Shown here one piece after another: positions 23,946 to 32,669 of a stretch of 56,385 nucleotides of DNA; the first letter of the stretch is position 1, and each line of letters opens with the position of its first letter. Made by a program: the position numbers and the translations under genes. The notes beneath the pieces are model-generated. The model did not search any database. It was not told where the DNA came from and worked only from the letters and a program-made list of their open reading frames with translations. Source of the DNA: Pelagibacterales bacterium SAG-MED50 (GTDB lineage Bacteria; Pseudomonadota; Alphaproteobacteria; Pelagibacterales; Pelagibacteraceae); contig JACWER010000009.1 in the NCBI GenBank assembly GCA_014653385.1, positions 1 through 56,385 of the forward strand, written 5' to 3'.

Positions 23946-26900
23946 ATGAGTGAAAAATTACTTGTCCCAGATATTGGAGATTTTGAAGAAGTTGAAGTTA
24001 TAGAGGTTCTTGCAAAACAAGGTGATCAATTAAATATAAACGATCCTGTAATTACAATTGAGAGTGATAAATCAAGTGTTGAAATTCCTTCAACAGTCAC
24101 TGGTAAGATCGAAACCGTCCAAGTTAAAGTTGGTGATAAAGTTTCAAAGGGAGACATTATATTAAGTGTTATTTTGTCAGGTGAAAATAAAAAAGATACT
24201 CCAATTCCAAAAGATACTGAAAGCATTATTAAGCAAGCCGAAGCAGCTATGGTAGAAAAAAAAGAAGAGACAGTAGCTTCTCAACCAATCCAAAAGAAAG
24301 AACAAACAATTATTCAAGTAACTAATAGTAATGACATCGACCCTTTAGAAACACAAGATTGGTTGGAGTCTTTATCGGCAGTTATATCAAAAGATGGAAA
24401 TCAAAGAGCTCACTTTTTGATTAAAGAACTAATTAATAAAGCATATCGTGAGGGAGCAAATATTCCCTATACGCAAAATACACCTTATATAAACACAATT
24501 CCACCTGAGGCAGAAGTAAAATCAAATGGAGACCAAAATATTGAAAGAAGAATAAGATCTTTTATTAGGTGGAATGCGGCCGCAATGGTTGTAAGGGCAA
24601 ACAAAAAATTCCCTGAACTAGGTGGACATATAGGAACATTTGCATCAGCTGCTACGTTATACGATGTAGGAATGAATCATTTTTGGAGAGCTAAAAATAA
24701 TAAATTTGGTGGAGATCTAGTTTATTTTCAAGGTCATAGTGCGCCAGGTATGTATGCAAGAGCCTTTTTAGAAGGAAGGTTAAATGAAAAACAATTAGAC
24801 AGTTTTAGACAAGAAGTAAATCCAGGTGGACTTTCTTCATACCCACACCCATGGTTGATGCCAAAGTTTTGGCAATTTCCAACAGTCTCTATGGGTTTAG
24901 GTCCTATGCTTGCAATTTATCAGGCAAGATACATGAAATATCTAATAAATAGAGGTCTGATAAAAGATGAAGGTCGAAAAGTGTGGGCCTTTTTAGGTGA
25001 TGGAGAAATGGATGAACCAGAATCTATGGGTGCTATAGGTTTAGCTGCTAGAGAAAAATTAGATAATTTAATATTTGTAGTCAATTGCAATCTTCAAAGA
25101 CTTGACGGTCCTGTGAGAGGAAATGGTAAAATTATTCAAGAATTAGAAGGTAGCTTTCGGGGAGCTGGTTGGAATGTAATAAAAGTAATTTGGGGCTCAT
25201 ATTGGGATTCGTTGATAGCAAATGATAAAACAGGACATTTAGTTAAAATAATGAACGAAACAGTTGATGGTGAATATCAAGCAATGAAAGCTAGAGATGG
25301 AACTTATGTAAGAGCAAATTTTTTTGGAAAATATCCTGAAACACAAGATTTAGTATCAAGTTTATCAGATAAAGATATCTGGAGGTTAAACAGAGGTGGT
25401 CATGATCCGCACAAGGTGTACGCAGCTTATGATAAAGCATCAAAAAACCAAGGAAGCCCTACAGTTATTATAGCTAAGACTATCAAGGGATATGGAATGG
25501 GTAAATCGGGTGAAAGTGTTAACACAACTCACCAAACGAAAAAATTAGATGTAGACGACTTGCTATACTACAGAGATCGTTTTGATGTTCCTTTAACTGA
25601 TCAGCAAGTTAAAAATATTGAATATTTTAAACCTGATGAAAAATCACCAGAAATTAAATATTTAAAAGAAAGAAGATTGAATTTAGGTGGTTATTTGCCT
25701 GAAAGAACAACTTATGCAAAACCAATTAAGGCACCATCAAAAGATATTTTTGATTTCATGAAAGTTTCTACTGGTGAAAAAGAGATGTCCACAACAATGG
25801 CATTAGTTAGGATGTTTACTAATTTAATTAGAGATAAAAATATTTCACCAAGATTAGTTCCTATCATTCCTGATGAAGCAAGAACATTTGGTATGGAAGG
25901 TTTTTTTAAAAAAATAGGTATCTATGCGCACGAAGGTCAAAAATATGAGCCAGAAGATGCCGCACAGTTAAGTTCTTATCGTGAAGATAAAAGTGGGCAG
26001 GTGTTAGAAGAAGGAATTAATGAAGCTGGAGCTATGTCATCTTGGATTGCAGCAGCAACATCATACACAAACCATGACATAGAAATGATACCGATCTATA
26101 TTTTTTATTCTATGTTTGGATTTCAAAGAATTGGAGATCTAGCGTGGGCTGGTGGCGATAGTCAAGCAAGAGGATTTTTAATTGGAGCTACTGCTGGAAG
26201 AACTACTTTAGCTGGAGAAGGGCTTCAGCACCAAGATGGACATAGTCATTTAATAGCCTCGACAATACCCAATTGCGTAACTTATGATCCAACTTTTCAT
26301 TATGAATTAGCTGTAATTTTTAGAGAAGGTTTAAGAAGAATGCATGAAAAGAAAGAAAATGTTTTTTACTATATTACCACAATGAATGAAAACTATTCTC
26401 ATCCTGAAATGCCAAAAGACAAAAACTGTGAAGAGGGTATTCTTAAAGGTATGTATAAGATTAAAGAATTTAGTAAGTTTAAGACGACAAAAATTCAGCT
26501 CTTAGGATCGGGTACTATCCTTCGAGAAATGATTGCTGCAGCAGAAGTTCTTCAAAATGAATATCAAATTGATAGTGAAATTTGGAGTGTAACCAGTTTT
26601 AACGAGTTAAGAAAAAATGGAATGGAAGTTGAAAGATATAATCTTTTAAACCCAGATAAAGAACAAAAAATTTCATTTGTCGAAAAATGTTTGGGAAAAA
26701 CTGAAGGCCCAATAATGGCTGCATCAGATTATATGAGAATGAATTCAGATCAAATTAGACCATATACTAACAAAAGTTTTTACTCTTTAGGAACAGATGG
26801 TTTTGGCAGAAGTGATACTAGAAAAAAATTAAGAAAGTTCTTTGAAGTAGATAAAGAACATTTGGTTGCTTATAGTTTGAGTGTTTTAGCAAAAGAGCAG

Positions 26901-26981
26901 TTAATAGCCTCAAAATATGCAAAAGAAGCAATAAAAAAATATAATATTGATGGTGAAAAACCAATGCCTACTAAATTATAA
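23946..26981 (+). CDS. aceE: Pyruvate dehydrogenase E1 (homodimeric type) with fused N-terminal lipoyl domain
   Basis: Thiamine-diphosphate enzyme that decarboxylates pyruvate and reductively acetylates lipoyl groups. Residues 1-77 form a lipoyl domain, with the attachment lysine in ESDKSSVEIPS (Lys42), then a charged linker to about 125. The E1 part follows: ThDP/Mg motif GDGEMDEPES ... NCNLQRLDGPVRG, HQTKKLDVDD, and GEGLQHQDGHSH. Total 1011 residues, against 887 in E. coli AceE; the surplus is the lipoyl domain and linker. The stop overlaps the aceF ATG by one base. Confidence 0.96.
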   Translation: MSEKLLVPDIGDFEEVEVIEVLAKQGDQLNINDPVITIESDKSSVEIPSTVTGKIETVQVKVGDKVSKGDIILSVILSGENKKDTPIPKDTESIIKQAEAAMVEKKEETVASQPIQKKEQTIIQVTNSNDIDPLETQDWLESLSAVISKDGNQRAHFLIKELINKAYREGANIPYTQNTPYINTIPPEAEVKSNGDQNIERRIRSFIRWNAAAMVVRANKKFPELGGHIGTFASAATLYDVGMNHFWRAKNNKFGGDLVYFQGHSAPGMYARAFLEGRLNEKQLDSFRQEVNPGGLSSYPHPWLMPKFWQFPTVSMGLGPMLAIYQARYMKYLINRGLIKDEGRKVWAFLGDGEMDEPESMGAIGLAAREKLDNLIFVVNCNLQRLDGPVRGNGKIIQELEGSFRGAGWNVIKVIWGSYWDSLIANDKTGHLVKIMNETVDGEYQAMKARDGTYVRANFFGKYPETQDLVSSLSDKDIWRLNRGGHDPHKVYAAYDKASKNQGSPTVIIAKTIKGYGMGKSGESVNTTHQTKKLDVDDLLYYRDRFDVPLTDQQVKNIEYFKPDEKSPEIKYLKERRLNLGGYLPERTTYAKPIKAPSKDIFDFMKVSTGEKEMSTTMALVRMFTNLIRDKNISPRLVPIIPDEARTFGMEGFFKKIGIYAHEGQKYEPEDAAQLSSYREDKSGQVLEEGINEAGAMSSWIAAATSYTNHDIEMIPIYIFYSMFGFQRIGDLAWAGGDSQARGFLIGATAGRTTLAGEGLQHQDGHSHLIASTIPNCVTYDPTFHYELAVIFREGLRRMHEKKENVFYYITTMNENYSHPEMPKDKNCEEGILKGMYKIKEFSKFKTTKIQLLGSGTILREMIAAAEVLQNEYQIDSEIWSVTSFNELRKNGMEVERYNLLNPDKEQKISFVEKCLGKTEGPIMAASDYMRMNSDQIRPYTNKSFYSLGTDGFGRSDTRKKLRKFFEVDKEHLVAYSLSVLAKEQLIASKYAKEAIKKYNIDGEKPMPTKL

Positions 26982-28246
26982 TGTCAGAAACAGAAATTAA
27001 AGTGCCAAATATTGGAGATTTTAAAGATGTTGAGGTAATTGAAGTTCTGGTTTCTCAAGGTCAAACCCTTGAAAAAAACGACCCTTTGATAACAATTGAA
27101 AGTGATAAATCTAGCGTAGAGATTCCATCTACCTTTGAAGGTAAAATTAAATCTTTAAAAATAAAAGTAGGAGATAAAGTTTCGGAAGGTGATTTAATAT
27201 TAATTTTAGAGGGTAAAGCACAAAACAACAAAAGTGATGAGGAAAAGCCAAACATCGAAACAGAATTAAAAAAGATTAAAGTAATAAAGCCAGAAATAGA
27301 ACAAACAACGATTAATCAAGTTAAAACTTTATCTAAAGAAATTTCATATGCAAGTCCAAAAGCTAGAAAATTTGCAAGAGAACTCGGAGTAGACATCACT
27401 AAAGTGGCTGGAAGTGAAAAAGATGGAAGAGTTATTGAAGAAGATATTAAAAAATTTGTTTCATCTAAACCAAAAAGTATTAATGAAATAAAAGAAGATA
27501 AGACAAATAAAATTAAAAATGAATTTAAACATTCTGATTTTGGAGAAATTGAAACTAAAGATATTCCAAGAGTAAAAAAATTATCTTCAGTTTATTTAAC
27601 GAATTCTTGGACAACTATACCACATGTCACAAATCACGATGAAGCAGATATAACAGAAATAGAGAACTTTAGGAGTTCTTTAACTGATATATATACTGGA
27701 GAAAAAATTAAGATCACTCCTTTGGCATTTATAATTAAAGCATTAGTAGCCTCTTTAAAAAAATTCCCAAGTTTTAATTCTTCTATTGATGAAATTGAAA
27801 GTGGAAAAATGACATTGAAAAAATATTTTCATATTGGAATTGCTGTCGACACCCCTAATGGTTTAATGGTTCCTAAAATCAGAAATGCTAATAACAAAAA
27901 AATTTCACTACTTAGTAAAGAATTAAAAGAAGTAAGTGAACTTTGTAGAAATTTTAAAATTGATAAAAAAGAATTATTTGGTGGATCAATGACCATCACT
28001 AGTTTAGGAGGAATAGGTGGGTCTTTTTTTACACCAATTATAAATTTTCCTGAAGTTGCGATTTTAGGAGTAGGTAAATCTCAAAAAAAACAAATTTTTA
28101 TTGATGGAAATTTTCAAACAAGAATAATGCTGCCAATATCTTTATCTTACGACCATAGAATTATTGATGGAGCAGAAGCTGCAAGATTTAATAATGATTT
28201 AAAAGAAAATCTAGGCAGTAATTTTGCGTATAAATTAGCAATATAA
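26981..28246 (+). CDS. aceF: Pyruvate dehydrogenase E2, dihydrolipoamide acetyltransferase
   Basis: Core acetyltransferase of the pyruvate dehydrogenase complex (421 residues). It has one N-terminal lipoyl domain (Lys43 in ESDKSSVEIPS), a linker, a peripheral-subunit-binding domain (YASPKARKFARELGVDI ... GRVIEEDI), and the CAT domain with SYDHRIIDGAEAARF, whose His392 and Asp396 are catalytic. Only one lipoyl domain is present here; a second, nearly identical one is on AceE. No E3 (lpd) gene follows in this window. Confidence 0.96.
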   Translation: MSETEIKVPNIGDFKDVEVIEVLVSQGQTLEKNDPLITIESDKSSVEIPSTFEGKIKSLKIKVGDKVSEGDLILILEGKAQNNKSDEEKPNIETELKKIKVIKPEIEQTTINQVKTLSKEISYASPKARKFARELGVDITKVAGSEKDGRVIEEDIKKFVSSKPKSINEIKEDKTNKIKNEFKHSDFGEIETKDIPRVKKLSSVYLTNSWTTIPHVTNHDEADITEIENFRSSLTDIYTGEKIKITPLAFIIKALVASLKKFPSFNSSIDEIESGKMTLKKYFHIGIAVDTPNGLMVPKIRNANNKKISLLSKELKEVSELCRNFKIDKKELFGGSMTITSLGGIGGSFFTPIINFPEVAILGVGKSQKKQIFIDGNFQTRIMLPISLSYDHRIIDGAEAARFNNDLKENLGSNFAYKLAI

Positions 28247-28276
28247 CTTTTCAAAAAAATAAATTAAGTTTAAAAA

Positions 28277-29371
28277 ATGATAGAAAACATTAAAATTTTA
28301 CCAGACAGTTTATATGTAAAATTTAAAAATAAGCTTAATGATAATTTTCCGAACATTTGGTTAAGAGATCATGCAAAAGATGATGAAAATTGGGACCAAA
28401 GAAGCCATCAAAGAAAAACATATACTGCTAACTTGGACCCGAAATTATTTATTAAAGAAGCATCTGTAAGTGAAAATGGTGACCATATTAATATTCTTTG
28501 GTCAGATTCTAAGAATGTTATTAAATATTCAACTGAATTTTTGCAAAATAATTTAATAAAAACAAATAACAAAAACCAAAAAATTATTTCATGGAAAAAT
28601 CAAGATATAAATGATCAAGTTTATTTAAATTATAACGATGTATTATCTAAAGATGGGTTTAAATCTTTTTTAAAAAATTTATACGAATATGGTTTTTGTG
28701 TATTAACCAACTGTGAAACTAACTTAAAATCAGTTGAAACAATTGCAAATAAGATTGGGTATGTAAGAAAGTCTATTTTTGGAGGATTGTGGGAATTTGA
28801 ATCAAATGAGAATATGGCTGATAGTGCTTATACCCAAGAAGAGCTTAGACCGCACACAGACTCTACTTATAGTAAAGATGCACCTGGCCTTCAGCTATTG
28901 CTGTGTTGTGATTACAATGCAACAGGCGGAGAGTCTATTATGGTTGATGGCTTTAATATTGCAGAAACGTTAAAAAAAGAAAAAGAAATATTTGATATTC
29001 TATCAAATATTGAAGTTCCAGGAAGATATGTTGGTGATGGTGTAATACTAGAAGCAAGTAGACCAGTTTTTAGATTAAACTCTAAAAAAGAATTGCTTCA
29101 AGTAAGTTTCAATAATTATGATCGAGCTGAATTTAGAATTGAAAATGAATTAATGATTAAATTTTATGATGCAATTAAAAAGTTTGATAACTTAGCTAAT
29201 AAATCCGAATTTCAATGGAAACATATTTTAAAACCAGGGGAACTGTTGATTTTTAACAATTGGAGAATTTTACATGGACGAGGCTCCTTTAAGGGAAAAA
29301 GAAAAATGTCTGGTTGTTATATTAATATGGAAGATTTTGAAAGTATCTGTAAAATCAATAATCTATATTAA
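28277..29371 (+). CDS. Gamma-butyrobetaine/TauD-type 2-oxoglutarate dioxygenase
   Basis: A 364-residue Fe(II)/2-oxoglutarate oxygenase. The iron ligands are seen as His193 and Asp195 in RPHTDSTYS and His333 in ILHGRGSF. The N-terminal domain contains WLRDHAKDD and RSHQR, the layout of gamma-butyrobetaine and trimethyllysine hydroxylases, but lacks the Cys residues that bind zinc in many of those. Substrate is undetermined; a quaternary amine or small organic acid is plausible in a marine bacterium. It starts 30 bp after aceF and may share its transcript. Confidence 0.85.
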   Translation: MIENIKILPDSLYVKFKNKLNDNFPNIWLRDHAKDDENWDQRSHQRKTYTANLDPKLFIKEASVSENGDHINILWSDSKNVIKYSTEFLQNNLIKTNNKNQKIISWKNQDINDQVYLNYNDVLSKDGFKSFLKNLYEYGFCVLTNCETNLKSVETIANKIGYVRKSIFGGLWEFESNENMADSAYTQEELRPHTDSTYSKDAPGLQLLLCCDYNATGGESIMVDGFNIAETLKKEKEIFDILSNIEVPGRYVGDGVILEASRPVFRLNSKKELLQVSFNNYDRAEFRIENELMIKFYDAIKKFDNLANKSEFQWKHILKPGELLIFNNWRILHGRGSFKGKRKMSGCYINMEDFESICKINNLY

Positions 29372-29396
29372 AATATCTTAAATTAATAAATCAAGT

Positions 29397-30296
29397 ATGA
29401 CAAAATCTTTATCAATAGTTTGTGCTTTAATTACAACATTTATTTGGGGAACAGCATTTATTGCTCAAGATACAGGAATGGACAATATTGGTCCTTTAAC
29501 TTTTAATGCTGCACGTTTTCTTGTTGGATTTATAGCTATATTGCCATTTGCATTAATATTCGAAAAAAAAAAAATTATTAGTCAAATTAATTTAGATAGA
29601 AAAAGATTTATTAAATATCTTGTGTTCATGGGCTTTTCTTTATTTTTGGGAACATCATTACAGCAAGCTTCCCTTCAGTACACAAATGTTGCAAATGCTG
29701 CATTTTTTACTGTTTTTTATGTACCTCTGGTCCCATTATTATTATTTTTTATATATTCTCAAAAAGTTCATTGGAGTGTTTGGCCTTCAATAGGGCTTTG
29801 TGTCTATGGCGTTTATCTTTTGAGCAATTTTTCTGATGCAGAAATTATGAAAGGTGATGCATTAGTAATTTTATGCTCATTATTTTGGGCCTTTCATATA
29901 ATTTTTGCAGGTAAATTCATGAAAATATTTGATATCCCAATGTTTTATGCTTCGTTACAAGCATTATTTGTAGCCACACTATCAATTATTTCAGCATATA
30001 CTTTTGAAGAAGTTGTATTTTCAAATATTCTTTTAGAAAGTTCATCTATAATTTATGCTGGTGTTTTATCTGGTGGTATTGCATTTACTCTTCAAATGTT
30101 TGCACAAAAAAATATAGAAGAAGCTCCAGCAGCAATTATATATTCTCTTGAAGGAGTTTTTGCAGTAATTGCAGCTTGGATAATCTTAGATCAAATACTT
30201 GAAATTGATAATATAATAGGATGTATTTTAATATTAATAGCTGTTATTTTTTCTCAACTTGCTCCTGAGATTAATAGAGCTAAATATAAATCATAA
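29397..30296 (+). CDS. EamA/DMT-family permease
   Basis: A 299-residue membrane protein with ten hydrophobic helices in two EamA repeats; the first repeat begins ALITTFIWGTAFIAQDTGMD and the second includes LCSLFWAFHIIFAGK. The PAAIIYSLEGVFAVIAAW segment near the end is typical. The drug/metabolite family mainly exports amino acids or related metabolites; substrate unknown. It is 25 bp after the dioxygenase gene. Its 3' end overlaps uppP by 17 bp on the opposite strand. Confidence 0.88.
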   Translation: MTKSLSIVCALITTFIWGTAFIAQDTGMDNIGPLTFNAARFLVGFIAILPFALIFEKKKIISQINLDRKRFIKYLVFMGFSLFLGTSLQQASLQYTNVANAAFFTVFYVPLVPLLLFFIYSQKVHWSVWPSIGLCVYGVYLLSNFSDAEIMKGDALVILCSLFWAFHIIFAGKFMKIFDIPMFYASLQALFVATLSIISAYTFEEVVFSNILLESSSIIYAGVLSGGIAFTLQMFAQKNIEEAPAAIIYSLEGVFAVIAAWIILDQILEIDNIIGCILILIAVIFSQLAPEINRAKYKS

Positions 30297-31047
30297 AGAA
30301 TAAGATTAAAGCTATGATAATTCTATAAATTACAAATGCATTCATAGAAAATTTATTAATATAATTCAAAAAAAATTTAACTGTTACAAAAGAAAAAATA
30401 AAAGAAGTACCAATAGCAATTATAGCTAAGTAGTTAAATTCAATTGGTTGTTCTAATAAATCTTTTAAACCAAGGAAGCTTGCCCCACTAAGTGCTGGTA
30501 TAGATAGCAGAAACGATATCTTGCTTGAGTCTACTCTATTAAATTTTAAAATTCGTGCTGCAGTTATTGTGATACCCGCTCTGCTTACACCCGGTATAAG
30601 TGATAGTACCTGAAAAAAACTTATAAAAATAATTGTTTGAAAATTTAAGTTTGCAGAAATCTTTTTATCAAAGCGACTCTTATCAGCCACATAAAGAAGG
30701 ATTCCAAATATTAAAGTTGTCCAAGCAATTATCTTTACATTTCTTAAACTGTAGATTAGACCCGTTGAATATAAAATATATCCTACAATAATGATAGGAA
30801 TTGATCCAATAATGATTAAGCTTAAAAGCCTTTTGTTATTTTTAACATCTAACAATTCATTTCTAAAAAAATAAACTATTGCACACAAAGACCCTAAGTG
30901 AAGACTAATATCTATTAATAAAGAACTAGACTTAAATTCATATAAACTTGATACTAATATTAGATGTGCTGAAGAGCTTATAGGTAAAAATTCTGAAATA
31001 CCTTGGATAGCCGACAGTATTATAACTTCTATTATGTTTTGAAACAT
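30280..31047 (-). CDS. uppP: UppP/BacA, undecaprenyl-diphosphate phosphatase
   Basis: Recycles the undecaprenyl carrier lipid for cell-wall and surface polysaccharide synthesis. The 255-residue membrane protein has the two family motifs, QGISEFLPISSSAHLI near the N-terminus and LIPGVSRAGITITAAR in the middle, that hold the catalytic Glu, His, Ser and Arg residues. Length is normal. Confidence 0.96.
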   Translation of the reverse strand: MFQNIIEVIILSAIQGISEFLPISSSAHLILVSSLYEFKSSSLLIDISLHLGSLCAIVYFFRNELLDVKNNKRLLSLIIIGSIPIIIVGYILYSTGLIYSLRNVKIIAWTTLIFGILLYVADKSRFDKKISANLNFQTIIFISFFQVLSLIPGVSRAGITITAARILKFNRVDSSKISFLLSIPALSGASFLGLKDLLEQPIEFNYLAIIAIGTSFIFSFVTVKFFLNYINKFSMNAFVIYRIIIALILFFMIYI

Positions 31048-31155
31048 TTCATCTACGTAACTTAAAAATTATTCATTTAAAACAATTCGATTTAAGCATA
31101 AGAGGTATGCAAATATCATAAATGCCTCATAATTAAACAATATATAAAATTTTAA

Positions 31156-31172
31156 GGTCATAAATACTGACC
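31156..31172. promoter_or_regulatory. Small dyad upstream of gltD
   Basis: In the 182-bp gap between uppP and gltD, GGTCA-N7-TGACC forms an inverted repeat about 57 bp before the gltD ATG, flanked on both sides by ATTTTAA. TATAAC at 31213-31218 could be a -10 element. A nitrogen-responsive operator for the glutamate synthase operon is conceivable but unproven. No gene is visible in the rest of this gap. Confidence 0.3.
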
Positions 31173-31229
31173 TATTTTAACCTTTATTTAATAAAAACAA
31201 TGTATATTTTGCTATAACTTATAAAAATT

Positions 31230-32669
31230 ATGACTAATAAAATGCTTAAATTTGTAAAAATAGGTCAACAAACTCCACCTAAAAGGGAGATAGATGTCAG
31301 AAAAAAAGATTTTAATGAAATTTATGACGAATTTATTAGTGAAAAAGCAAAAGAGCAATCCAGTAGGTGTTCTCAGTGTGGTGTTCCTTTTTGTCAGGTT
31401 CATTGTCCATTAAGCAATAATATTCCTGATTGGTTAAAGCTGACTGCAGAAGGAAGGCTAAAGGAGGCTTACGAATTATCTCAAAGTACAAATAATATGC
31501 CAGAAGTCTGTGGAAGAATATGTCCACAAGATAGATTGTGTGAAGGAAATTGTGTTATTGAACAATCTGGTCATGGAACAGTAACCATCGGTTCAATGGA
31601 AAAATACATTACTGATAATGCTTGGGAACAAGGTTGGGTAAAACCTATAAATGTTTCTAAAGAAAAAAATGAAAGTATTGGAATAATTGGTGCTGGTCCA
31701 GCTGGTCTAGCTGCAGCTGAGGAATTGAGAAAAAGTGGATATAAAATCACTGTTTATGACAGATATGATAGAGCTGGTGGATTATTAATTTATGGAATAC
31801 CAAATTTTAAACTTGAAAAAGAAGTTGTTGAGAGAAGAACCAAACTTTTAAAAGACGGAGGAATTGAATTTATTCAAAATTTTGAAGTGGGTAAAGATGC
31901 GAGCCTGGAACAATTAAGAAAAAAACATGATGCAATTTTAATTGCAACAGGAGTTTACAAAGCTCGAGAGGTGGAGATCCCAGGTAATGATTTGAATAAT
32001 ATCTTTCCTGCAATGGATTTTTTAACTGCATCAAATAAAAAGGGGTTAGGCGATAAAGTAGAATTATTTGATAAAGGAGTTTTAAACGCAGAAGGGAAAG
32101 ATATTGTTGTAATTGGTGGTGGTGATACAGCAATGGACTGTGTAAGAACATCAATAAGACAAAAAGCAAAATCAGTTAAATGTTTATATAGAAGAGATAA
32201 AGAGAATATGCCTGGATCAGCGAGAGAGGTGGCTAACGCTGAAGAGGAAGGTGTTGAGTTTGTTTGGTTATCAAATCCTAAAGAGTTTAAAGGCATTAAC
32301 AAAGTTGAAAAATTGATTGTAGACCAAATTAAATTAGGTGATCCTGATGAAAGTGGAAGAAGAAAACCTGAGGTACAACAAGACTCAAGTTTTGAGGTCA
32401 AAGCTGATATGGTTATAAAAGCTCTAGGTTTTGATCCTGAAGATTTGCCAACTTTATTTGAATCAAACGAACTACAAGTAACAAAATGGGGAACTATAAA
32501 AACTGATTTTGATACAATGGAAACAAATTTGAGTGGGGTTTTTGCTGCAGGTGACATAATTAGAGGCGCTTCTTTAGTTGTCTGGGCAATCAAAGATGGA
32601 AGGGATGCGGCCATTTCAATAAAAAACCACTTGGAAAATAAGCAATTAAAACAGTCAAAAGTAGCTTAA
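31230..32669 (+). CDS. gltD: Glutamate synthase (NADPH) small subunit
   Basis: The 479-residue beta subunit supplies NADPH electrons to GltB. The N-terminal iron-sulfur region has CSQCGVPFCQVHCPLSNNIP and CGRICPQDRLCEGNC. FAD binding uses GIIGAGPAGLAAAEELR and NADPH binding uses VIGGGDTAMDCVRT; the C-terminal FAD motif is GVFAAGDIIRGASLVVWAI. ATG at 31230 is used; an in-frame ATG at 31242 is also possible. The stop overlaps gltB by one base. Confidence 0.96.
   Translation: MTNKMLKFVKIGQQTPPKREIDVRKKDFNEIYDEFISEKAKEQSSRCSQCGVPFCQVHCPLSNNIPDWLKLTAEGRLKEAYELSQSTNNMPEVCGRICPQDRLCEGNCVIEQSGHGTVTIGSMEKYITDNAWEQGWVKPINVSKEKNESIGIIGAGPAGLAAAEELRKSGYKITVYDRYDRAGGLLIYGIPNFKLEKEVVERRTKLLKDGGIEFIQNFEVGKDASLEQLRKKHDAILIATGVYKAREVEIPGNDLNNIFPAMDFLTASNKKGLGDKVELFDKGVLNAEGKDIVVIGGGDTAMDCVRTSIRQKAKSVKCLYRRDKENMPGSAREVANAEEEGVEFVWLSNPKEFKGINKVEKLIVDQIKLGDPDESGRRKPEVQQDSSFEVKADMVIKALGFDPEDLPTLFESNELQVTKWGTIKTDFDTMETNLSGVFAAGDIIRGASLVVWAIKDGRDAAISIKNHLENKQLKQSKVA

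Noticed and set aside
31955..32614. 219-codon minus-strand frame opposite gltD
   Set aside because: Serine-rich shadow of a strongly conserved gene with no recognisable domain.
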